From the NCBI GenBank assembly GCA_018054805.1, contig JAGPIU010000091.1, positions 1-5,216 of the forward strand: a stretch of 5,216 nucleotides of DNA, in the 5' to 3' direction. This document shows positions 1 to 5,216 of this stretch, in pieces (position 1 is the first letter of the stretch; every line of letters starts with the position of its first letter). Source of the DNA: Paludibacter sp. (GTDB taxonomy: Bacteria; Bacteroidota; Bacteroidia; Bacteroidales; Paludibacteraceae). The notes beneath the pieces were generated by a model. The model saw only the letters and a list, made by a program, of their open reading frames with translations. It had not been told where the DNA came from and did not search any database. Both the position numbers and the translations under genes were made by a program.

Positions 1-402
1 AGTGGTAAAATGGTAATTCATAGGCACTAAACTACCTTTTCGCACATAAGCTATTGAAATAATATTCTCAGCTGCACGCCCCTGATGCACGGGAAGCAGA
101 TATTTTTTCCCCAACACATCCTGTACAGCTTTGTGTAGTTTTACAAAACTTTGCGAACCCGCATAAGCATCGTCGGCCTGCATCATAGCGGCTAACTGAT
201 TGTCGCTCATTGCATTTGTACCTGAATCGGTGAGCATATCCAGGAATACATCCATAGTGCTCAGACGGAAAGTGTTGAATCCGCCCTCGTAAAGGGCTTC
301 GAGACGACGTTCGATGGGAACGAGATGAAGTTTTTGAACAATTCTTACCTTGTGAAGTTCCAACGGCAGGTTTTCGCCGCTGTAAAATTTGATTTCTTGC
401 AT
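1..402 (-). CDS. Tyrosine phenol-lyase/tryptophanase family beta-eliminating lyase (N-terminal 134 residues; rest beyond left edge)
   Basis: This is a PLP-dependent lyase of the family that splits tyrosine to phenol (TPL) or tryptophan to indole (TnaA), giving pyruvate and ammonia in the cytoplasm. The frame is open from an ATG at 400-402 to the window edge. Family landmarks are clear: NTF (43-45), LTDSGTNAMSD (57-67), DDAYAGS (77-83), HQGRAAEN (106-113) and HFTT (131-134). Tyr80 matches TPL Tyr71, and Gln107-Gly108-Arg109 matches the PLP-phosphate loop around TPL Arg100. Thr133 aligns with TPL Thr124, where tryptophanases carry Asp (FDTT), and TNAMSD is also TPL-like, so I lean to TPL. The deciding Arg381 and the PLP lysine lie outside the window. 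The N terminus is about nine residues longer than in Citrobacter TPL. No Shine-Dalgarno sequence precedes the ATG. Family membership is secure; substrate is inferred. Confidence 0.9.
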   Translation of the reverse strand, partial: MQEIKFYSGENLPLELHKVRIVQKLHLVPIERRLEALYEGGFNTFRLSTMDVFLDMLTDSGTNAMSDNQLAAMMQADDAYAGSQSFVKLHKAVQDVLGKKYLLPVHQGRAAENIISIAYVRKGSLVPMNYHFTT

Positions 403-420
403 AGCTATTACAAAAAAAGT

Positions 421-559
421 ATTGATAAATTGTTGATTATTTCGCTTTTTAATTTTCAAAAAAAATGCCTGTAATAAATACAAGCAATTTATCTGTATAA
501 ATATGTAATTTATTTTCAAATAAAAGCAATTCAACCACAAAGATAAACAATTTATCAAT
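421..559. repeat. Perfect 14-bp inverted repeat with 111-base spacer, upstream of the lyase gene
   Basis: ATTGATAAATTGTT at 421-434 is the exact reverse complement of AACAATTTATCAAT at 546-559. The core 9-mer CAATTTATC occurs three times in this gap: inverted at 424-432, and direct at 485-493 and 548-556, the two direct copies being 63 bases apart. The 234-base gap 403-636 contains no gene and otherwise only A/T-rich sequence, including a TTTATTT/AAATAAA hairpin at 509-524. Possible roles are regulator half-sites for the lyase gene or a long-range stem in its leader RNA; neither is proven. Confidence 0.55.
538..545 (-). promoter_or_regulatory. Candidate -7 element for the lyase gene (Bacteroidota type, no clear -33)
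   Basis: Read on the minus strand this is TATCTTTG, an exact match to TAnnTTTG, and it would place the transcript start near 531 with a leader of about 130 bases. No TTG lies at the usual distance upstream. A second exact match, TACATTTG at 580-587, also lacks a -33 partner. TTTTTTTG at 457-464 has one mismatch but does have TTG (485-487) 20 bases upstream. The gene must have a promoter here unless it is read through from priA; which site is used cannot be decided by eye. Confidence 0.3.
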
Positions 560-636
560 GTTTTTGCAGAAATAGCGAACAAATGTAAGACTTTCGGGTT
601 AATGAGATTCCTGTTGATTCGAAGCAGCAAACTAAA

Positions 637-3096
637 TCAAACCGGATCGACATCGAGAGCTACTCGAACACTTTTGAACTTTGCATCGGCCAGTAGTTGA
701 TTGACTGATTCGTGTAATATCTCCTTGGCCTTAGCCACCGAAGCTTCATTTTCAATTTTCAGAATAATCTGTTTCAGGTATAAATTCTGAATTCGCGACA
801 CCGGTGGATCGACCGGACCGAGCACGCGCTGCCCAAACACTGAACGAAGCTGATTTCCCAACGCAAAACCGGCCTGTTTTACAACCTGCACGTCGCGATG
901 TTTCAGCATAATTTCAATAATACGATGGTAGGGTGGATATTTAAACAAATATCTTTCAGCACATTGCGTTCGGTACATGGCTGAGAAATCGTTACGAATC
1001 ACTTGTCCCACAATGGGATGTTCGGGCATGGTGGTTTGCAGAATCACAGTGCCGCGTTTGTACTTCCTGCCCGCACGGCCACTCACCTGAGCCATAAGCT
1101 GATAAGCCCTTTCGTGCGCCCTGAAATCGGGAAAATTCAGCATATTGTCGGCATTCAGAATGCCCACAAGACTCACATGTTCGAAATCGAGTCCTTTGGT
1201 AACCATCTGTGTACCAATCAAGATATCGACTTTATGATTTTCGAAATCGTTGATTAGTTTCTCATAAGCCTTTTTCGAACGTGTGGTATCCAAATCCATA
1301 CGCGACACGCGGGCATCCGGAAAAAGCAAACGAATTTCGTCCTCAATTTTTTCAGTTCCAAAACCCTTTGTGTTCAAACCCGGTGTTTTGCAGGCCGGAC
1401 AAATTTGTGGAATTGGCTCTGAATAACCACAATAATGACAGGTAAGCGTATTGAAAACTTTATGCACGGTGAGACTCACATCGCAGTTTTTGCATTTAGG
1501 CACAAAAGCACAGGCTTTACATTCGATGTAAGGTGCATAACCGCGACGATTTTGAAAAAGGATAATCTGCTCTTTGTTTTCCAGGGCTTTGGCCATTTTC
1601 TCGAGCAGCACATCCGAAAAATGTCCCGACATGCACTTTTTGCGATAAGCCTCCTTTGTGTCCACAATTTCAATGAGCGGAAGTTCCATTTCCTCGTGGC
1701 GTTTGTGCAATTCCACAAGTCCGTACTTTCCCATATCGGCATTGAAATAACTTTCGATAGAAGGTGTGGCCGTTCCCAGCAAGGTTTTGGCACCGTGCAT
1801 CGAAGCCAGCACAATGGCTGCATTCCGCGCATGATAACGTGGCGCAGGGTCGTATTGCTTGTAACTGCTTTCATGCTCCTCGTCCACAATAATAAGTCCC
1901 AACTGGCGGAAAGGCAAAAAAACCGACGAACGAACACCGATAATCACTTCGTAACCTTTGTCGTTGAGCACATTATTCCAAATTTCGACCCTTTCGGCAT
2001 CTGAGAATTTCGAGTGATACACGCCCAGTTTATTTCCAAACACTTTCTTCAATCTGCTTGTAAGCTGAGTGGTAAGTGCAATTTCGGGAACCAGATAAAG
2101 CACCTGCTTATTCTCGCGTAAAGCTTTTTGTATAAGTTGAATATATATTTCGGTTTTGCCGCTCGAAGTCACACCATGCAACAGCACTACTGGTTTGCTT
2201 ACGAACTGCTTCTCAATTTCGGCAAGAGCTTCTGCCTGAAATTCATTCAGTTGCGACGCCGTAGTTACAGCAAGCAGCGCATTGTCAAGTCGTCCGGTTT
2301 CCTTTTTATAAAGTTCAAAAATGCCTTTCTCGCAAAGTGCATTTAGGATAGTTGCAGCTGCACCCGATTTTTCGAGCAGTTCCTTTTTGGTCACTTCGCG
2401 TGAGTGCGTGGGAATCAGGATTTTCGAGAGGTCGATATACATCATGAGCAGGTCGAGTTGTTTTCGGGCACGCGACAGTTCATCAAAAATCCGACGCAGA
2501 TTTTCCTCATTCCTGCTTTCTTCGGTTAATCTGACAAATGCTTCTGTTTTTGGGCGGAATTTCTCGGTCAGTTCCTCGGTAACCTCTACAGCGCCTTTGT
2601 CCATAAGCCTTTTCAGAATGGGCAATACATCGCGTATTTCTGTCAGTTTTGCCAACTCGTTTACCGCCATAGGTTTTCCTTCCGAAAGTGCATCCAAAAT
2701 ATGTTGTTCCTTTTCGGGCAACACGCTTTCCGCTTCAAAATCAGGATTAATGCAAACCTGCGTTTCACTCTCGAGCTTCAGTCCGGCAGGCACAGCAGCC
2801 TGATATACATCGCCCATTGCCGACTGATAATATGAACTTATCCACTCCCAGAATTTCAGTTGTGGAAAACGCAGAACAGGTTTTTCGTCGAGCACACAAA
2901 TCACTTCCTTTACCTCGTAAACTGTTTCGGGCTTGAGCGTATAAACCACCGACACAATGGCTGTATAAAGTTTTTTCTTTCCGAAAGGTACCACCACGCG
3001 CATTCCCACACGTACGTTTGCTGCCCACTCTTCAGGCACAGCATAAGTAAAACCCGCATTCAGCGGTAGTGGTAATATCACGTCGATATATTTCAT
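637..3096 (-). CDS. priA: Primosomal protein N', PriA replication-restart helicase
   Basis: PriA recognises abandoned replication forks, unwinds DNA 3' to 5' and directs reloading of the replicative helicase. The 819-residue protein is complete. Domains in order are the 3'-end-binding domain (about 1-105, with GMRVVVPFG at 31-39 and AVPAGLK at 101-107), a winged-helix region (about 125-190), the helicase core with Walker A GVTSSGKTE (308-316), DEEH box (405-408) and GTATPS (441-446), then eight zinc-binding cysteines in pairs (526/529, 535/538, 553/556, 566/569). Helicase motifs GTQMVTKGLDF (628-638) and QVSGRAGR (670-677) follow, then the C-terminal domain. E. coli PriA is 732 residues; much of the extra length lies between winged helix and Walker A (about 195-280). 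The ATG at 3094-3096 begins the conserved strand MKYIDVILPLPLN and has its own promoter upstream. There is no frameshift or lost motif. Confidence 0.98.
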   Translation of the reverse strand: MKYIDVILPLPLNAGFTYAVPEEWAANVRVGMRVVVPFGKKKLYTAIVSVVYTLKPETVYEVKEVICVLDEKPVLRFPQLKFWEWISSYYQSAMGDVYQAAVPAGLKLESETQVCINPDFEAESVLPEKEQHILDALSEGKPMAVNELAKLTEIRDVLPILKRLMDKGAVEVTEELTEKFRPKTEAFVRLTEESRNEENLRRIFDELSRARKQLDLLMMYIDLSKILIPTHSREVTKKELLEKSGAAATILNALCEKGIFELYKKETGRLDNALLAVTTASQLNEFQAEALAEIEKQFVSKPVVLLHGVTSSGKTEIYIQLIQKALRENKQVLYLVPEIALTTQLTSRLKKVFGNKLGVYHSKFSDAERVEIWNNVLNDKGYEVIIGVRSSVFLPFRQLGLIIVDEEHESSYKQYDPAPRYHARNAAIVLASMHGAKTLLGTATPSIESYFNADMGKYGLVELHKRHEEMELPLIEIVDTKEAYRKKCMSGHFSDVLLEKMAKALENKEQIILFQNRRGYAPYIECKACAFVPKCKNCDVSLTVHKVFNTLTCHYCGYSEPIPQICPACKTPGLNTKGFGTEKIEDEIRLLFPDARVSRMDLDTTRSKKAYEKLINDFENHKVDILIGTQMVTKGLDFEHVSLVGILNADNMLNFPDFRAHERAYQLMAQVSGRAGRKYKRGTVILQTTMPEHPIVGQVIRNDFSAMYRTQCAERYLFKYPPYHRIIEIMLKHRDVQVVKQAGFALGNQLRSVFGQRVLGPVDPPVSRIQNLYLKQIILKIENEASVAKAKEILHESVNQLLADAKFKSVRVALDVDPV

Positions 3097-3122
3097 TTGC
3101 TTAATATTGATTCTAATTTATC

Positions 3123-3147
3123 ACATGGAACATACTATGTTTCATGT
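3123..3147. repeat. Imperfect 12-bp dyad in the priA leader
   Basis: ACATGGAACATA (3123-3134) and TATGTTTCATGT (3136-3147) are inverted copies with one mismatch, separated by a single base. The dyad lies between the predicted priA transcript start (near 3162) and the ATG at 3096, so it could be an operator or a leader hairpin. CATGGAA recurs directly at 3148-3154. In priA mRNA the mismatch is A-C; in plus-strand RNA it would be a tolerated G-U. No T-run follows on either strand, so a simple terminator is unlikely. Confidence 0.55.
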
Positions 3148-3167
3148 CATGGAATTTACAGAAAGGA

Positions 3168-3199
3168 CAAAGTTAAACAAAGAATTGTGTTGAAGCAAA
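3168..3199 (-). promoter_or_regulatory. priA promoter, Bacteroidota -33/-7 type
   Basis: On the minus strand, TTTG (3196-3199) is followed after 20 bases by TAACTTTG (3168-3175). Both match the primary sigma-factor consensus of Bacteroidota (TTTG, about 19 bases, TAnnTTTG). The start of transcription should be near 3162, leaving a leader of about 65 bases. It lies in the 241-base gap between rhuM-fic and priA, indicating that priA is transcribed independently. A weak A/T-rich stem at 3203-3226 abuts the -33 element. Confidence 0.7.
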
Positions 3200-3337
3200 T
3201 ATTGAAAATGAAAAACTTTCGTTTCAATCTGAGGGTATTTGCACAAATGCATGAAGAATAATTATTGTTTCGCAGACTTGTGTAGGCGCTAAATCCAGTG
3301 AAAAATGCTTCTTTTTTGAAAATACTCTAATTGATTT

Positions 3338-4291
3338 TCAATTGTTCAATATGCAAACTATCAAATCCTTAACTACGCTAGCTTCTTCTGTTTTGCTGGT
3401 TGCAATAAAAAGGGTGAGTGCTGCCAATGCTTCGTTGCTGATAACAGGAGTTTTATCAGCGCTGTATAGTGCATTATTTTTCTCCATAAAAAACAAGAAA
3501 CAGGCTGCTGCAATTCGTTTGTTTCCATCAACAAACGAATGGTTTTTGGTTATATAATAAAGCAGATTTGCGCCTTTCTCTTCGATAGTAGGATATAGTT
3601 CTACACCACCAAAACTTTGCGCAATTTGATTGATGGAACTGTGAAAACTTTCATCCTTGGGTTTCGCAAACACATCTGAAGAAAAGTCAGAATACATGGT
3701 TTTTATCAACTCCATATATTGGTCGAAGGTAGGATAAACAGCTTTGCGAACAGTTTTTCCTTTTGTTTCGAGTGTCTGGTGGTCGTAATCGTCGAGTAAT
3801 GACAATCCGCGAGCAAATACACGTAACATTTGGCTTTCGTCATTGGTAGCTTGTTCCTCAATGGCTCTATTGAGAATCCGAATGCCTGTTTTGAGGTGCT
3901 CAACTTCCTGTTGCTTTTGCGCCAGTCGTTTTTCGTTAATGGCGTAACCTTGTACCAAATAATCTTTCAAACGCTGCGTAGCCCATTGGCGAAACTTTGT
4001 GGCCTGTAATGAATTTACTCTATAGCCAACTGATAAAATCATATCAAGGTTATAGAAATTCATAATCCTTTTTTTTCCATCAGACGCAACCTGTTCCATT
4101 TTGGAACAGGTTGACTGCTGTTCCAATTCACTGGCTTTGTATATATTACCAATGTGCTTAACTATTGCCGGCCGGTTCACTCCGAATATTGCTGCAATTG
4201 TATGTGCATCAAGCCAAACAGTATCGTTTTCCAACTTCACAGTTACTTCTGCACCATTTGGTGTTTTATATATTTCTATCTGATTATCCAT
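3338..4291 (-). CDS. RhuM-family protein with C-terminal Fic/Doc domain
   Basis: This complete 317-residue cytoplasmic protein joins two parts. Residues about 1-125 match the RhuM family (named from a Salmonella pathogenicity-island gene of uncertain function), with VWLDAHTIAAIFGVNRPAIVKHI (25-47) resembling a helix-turn-helix, then FYNLDMILSVGYRVNS (79-94) and FRQWATQRLKDYL (100-112). A charged, probably helical linker (about 118-150) leads to a Fic/Doc fold (about 187-317) with the motif HSFVDGNKR (251-259). Fic AMP-transferases use HxFx(D/E)GNGRxxR; here Lys258 replaces the second Gly and Ala262 the last Arg, as in Doc, which phosphorylates EF-Tu. Kinase-like chemistry is therefore possible but inferred. 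No Phd-like antitoxin gene is adjacent and no (S/T)xxxE(G/N) inhibitory motif is seen. Several stretches look more A/T-rich than priA, which may reflect transfer. An A8 run (4069-4076) and a 12-bp palindrome lie in the coding sequence. No Shine-Dalgarno sequence precedes the ATG. Confidence 0.93.
   Translation of the reverse strand: MDNQIEIYKTPNGAEVTVKLENDTVWLDAHTIAAIFGVNRPAIVKHIGNIYKASELEQQSTCSKMEQVASDGKKRIMNFYNLDMILSVGYRVNSLQATKFRQWATQRLKDYLVQGYAINEKRLAQKQQEVEHLKTGIRILNRAIEEQATNDESQMLRVFARGLSLLDDYDHQTLETKGKTVRKAVYPTFDQYMELIKTMYSDFSSDVFAKPKDESFHSSINQIAQSFGGVELYPTIEEKGANLLYYITKNHSFVDGNKRIAAACFLFFMEKNNALYSADKTPVISNEALAALTLFIATSKTEEASVVKDLIVCILNN
4087..4113. repeat. Perfect 12-bp inverted repeat inside rhuM-fic
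   Basis: CAACCTGTTCCA (4087-4098) and TGGAACAGGTTG (4102-4113) are perfect inverted copies around TTT. A further half copy, CTGTTCCA, lies at 4118-4125. The stem has six G-C and six A-T pairs with a three-base loop, so it would fold stably in the mRNA about 180 bases after the start codon. It encodes roughly residues 60-68 (STCSKMEQV), just after the helix-turn-helix region. It could be a DNA-binding site, an RNA structure or a by-product of codon choice. Confidence 0.8.
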
Positions 4292-4393
4292 ATAATGAAG
4301 TTAAAAAAAATAGCAACTTTATTGTTTTCCAACTCTTCCGGTAAGTTCTTCGCTTTCTATCCGCAAAACTCACTATTCAAAATGTTTAGTTTG

Positions 4394-4422
4394 CAAATAT
4401 AGGTTGAAAAAATGAATTGCAA
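4394..4422 (-). promoter_or_regulatory. rhuM-fic promoter, Bacteroidota -33/-7 type
   Basis: On the minus strand, TTG (4420-4422) is followed after 18 bases by TATATTTG (4394-4401), an exact TAnnTTTG match. Transcription would begin near 4388, with a leader of about 95 bases before the ATG at 4289-4291. The site lies in the 208-base gap after the exporter gene, so rhuM-fic is probably transcribed on its own. Confidence 0.6.
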
Positions 4423-4430
4423 TATATTTG
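4404..4430 (+). promoter_or_regulatory. Possible opposing promoter facing the exporter gene 3' end
   Basis: TATATTTG at 4423-4430 on the plus strand is an exact -7 match, with TTG at 4404-4406 placed 16 bases upstream, slightly closer than usual. It interlocks with the rhuM-fic promoter, forming a near-symmetrical dyad (CAAATATA 4394-4401, TTG, CAA, TATATTTG). A transcript from it would run antisense into the end of the exporter gene; no plus-strand gene is visible there. Confidence 0.25.
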
Positions 4431-4462
4431 GCTGGTTGCCTGTTCAGATAACAAGTTGCTCC

Positions 4463-4483
4463 TTTTATTAAAGTTCAATAAAA
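4463..4483. terminator. Weak A/T-only hairpin after the exporter gene
   Basis: TTTTATT (4463-4469) and AATAAAA (4477-4483) can pair around a seven-base loop, 17 bases past the exporter stop codon. On the minus strand the stem has no G-C pairs in its seven Watson-Crick pairs and is followed by GGAGC rather than a T-run, so it is at best a poor intrinsic terminator. Nothing better is visible in the gap 4292-4499. Confidence 0.2.
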
Positions 4484-4499
4484 CAAATTTATCAGTACT

Positions 4500-5216
4500 T
4501 TACATTCGCACCACTTTATCCACCACATTTTCAAAATGCAGTAAGTGAGTGGCCATAAGTATGGTTATATCAGGGTGGTTTTGTTTTATTTGTCTGAAAA
4601 TTGCTATGGCATTTTCGGTACTAATGCCGGCAGTAGGTTCGTCAACAACCAAGAGCTGTGGTTTTTTGAGCAATGCCTGCGCCAGCAAAAGTTTTTTACG
4701 CTGCCCGCCACTGAGTGTTTCGCCATTTTCGCCCAGCCATGAATCCAAACCATTGGGCAAAGTCGTGTACCATGAAGTCAGATCGACTGTTTGAATGGCC
4801 TGCATAATTTCTTCGTCGGGATAACCTTCAAAATTTTCGCGCAAAGTACCTGTAAGCAAATAGGCTTTTTGAGTTACATACACACATTCGGGCACAGGTA
4901 AATGCGATATTTCAGTTGTATTATTCCAGCTCAGAGAACCATTAAGACGATATTCAGGATAAAAAAGACAGTTCAGAAAGGTAGTTTTTCCTTTGCCTGT
5001 TTCACCATAAAGCGCGATCCAGTCACCCTTTTTAATCACAAGGTTTATTGCTTCGGTGGTCACAGATGCTTCAGGGATTTTGGCACTTACATTATTCAAG
5101 GTCAGGGTTTCCATAAATGAATTTACTTTCACTGATTCCATTTCGTGCTCACCATCTGCAATAATGGTATTCAAATCGTTTATCTGATGTGCTACCGAAC
5201 TTTTCTCCGATTTACC
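4500..5216 (-). CDS. ABC exporter ATPase domain, CydC-like (C-terminal 238 residues; start beyond right edge)
   Basis: This is the nucleotide-binding domain of an ABC transporter, which hydrolyses ATP at the inner membrane to drive export. The frame is open to the window edge; the first 45 or so residues resemble the linker after the last membrane helix of a fused permease-ATPase, so the TTG at 5172-5174 and nearby ATGs are probably internal. Visible motifs, numbered within this fragment, are Walker A GETGKGKT (71-78), Q-loop Gln116 in VTQKAYLLTGTLREN, signature LSGGQ (168-172), Walker B LLVVDE (188-193) and switch His224. GLDSWLGENGETLSGGQ resembles CydC, a cysteine/glutathione exporter subunit needed for cytochrome bd assembly, but substrate cannot be assigned. 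Two oddities: the D-loop reads AGIS where most have ALD or GLD, and the protein stops 14 residues after the switch His, omitting the usual tail. The membrane half is not in the window. Confidence 0.88.
   Translation of the reverse strand, partial: GKSEKSSVAHQINDLNTIIADGEHEMESVKVNSFMETLTLNNVSAKIPEASVTTEAINLVIKKGDWIALYGETGKGKTTFLNCLFYPEYRLNGSLSWNNTTEISHLPVPECVYVTQKAYLLTGTLRENFEGYPDEEIMQAIQTVDLTSWYTTLPNGLDSWLGENGETLSGGQRKKLLLAQALLKKPQLLVVDEPTAGISTENAIAIFRQIKQNHPDITILMATHLLHFENVVDKVVRM

Noticed and set aside
403..636. Small protein, tRNA or riboswitch in the gap between priA and the lyase gene
   Set aside because: The sequence is A/T-rich with many stops, no cloverleaf, and no riboswitch core I recognise; only the inverted repeats and promoter-like elements stand out.
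1476..1937. 153-codon minus-strand frame overlapping priA in another frame
   Set aside because: The in-frame priA product is continuous with all motifs, so no frameshift product is needed; its Trp/Cys/Lys-rich sequence looks like an out-of-frame reading.
1435..2004. 189-codon open frame on the plus strand opposite priA
   Set aside because: It lies wholly within the intact, motif-complete priA gene on the other strand, resembles no family I know, and has no promoter; it is a shadow.
2321..2803. 160-codon serine-rich plus-strand frame opposite priA
   Set aside because: Its low-complexity Ser/Phe composition is typical of the antisense of a Glu/Lys-rich coding region, here the N-terminal part of PriA.
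3200..3337. Intrinsic terminator after rhuM-fic
   Set aside because: Only A/T-rich, interrupted stems (such as 3203-3226) are present, none followed by a convincing T-run on the minus strand.
4226..4334. Direct repeat GTTTTCCAACT at 4226-4236 and 4324-4334
   Set aside because: An 11-base repeat pair is expected a few times by chance in 5.2 kb, and there is no symmetry or other context.
4292..4499. Small antitoxin gene next to rhuM-fic
   Set aside because: I saw no short frame with a plausible start and Phd-like sequence here or in 3097-3337; plus-strand frames at 4101-4402 mostly mirror the rhuM-fic N terminus.
5172..5174. TTG as the start of the ABC ATPase gene
   Set aside because: The frame stays open through 15 more codons to the window edge, and the sequence reads like a permease-ATPase linker, so the true start is probably outside the window.

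Overview
The window reads as chromosomal DNA from a member of the Bacteroidota, probably the Bacteroidales. The basis is two close matches to the characteristic -33 TTG / -7 TAnnTTTG promoter, A/T-rich leaders without Shine-Dalgarno sequences before all three visible start codons, a long (819-residue) PriA, and a RhuM-Fic protein of a type common in this phylum. No species can be named from the sequence alone.

All four genes lie on the minus strand, separated by gaps of about 200 to 240 bases, so each looks like its own transcription unit rather than part of an operon. In transcription order they are: the C-terminal ATPase part of an ABC exporter with CydC-like sequence (4500 to the right edge); an intact RhuM-Fic protein (3338-4291); an intact priA, the replication-restart helicase (637-3096); and the first 134 codons of a pyridoxal-phosphate beta-eliminating lyase of the tyrosine phenol-lyase/tryptophanase family (402 to the left edge).

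The genes do not form a recognisable pathway. PriA is housekeeping, the lyase is catabolic, the exporter is of unknown cargo, and the RhuM-Fic gene looks like an inserted accessory gene with no visible antitoxin partner. The most unusual structure lies outside the gene functions: a perfect 12-bp inverted repeat inside the rhuM-fic coding sequence, an imperfect 12-bp dyad in the priA leader that shares its TGGAACA core, a perfect 14-bp inverted repeat plus a three-copy 9-mer upstream of the lyase, and two promoter-like sequences facing each other upstream of rhuM-fic. I did not find a clearly new multi-gene system; the RhuM-Fic gene with its internal palindrome is the best candidate for closer study.
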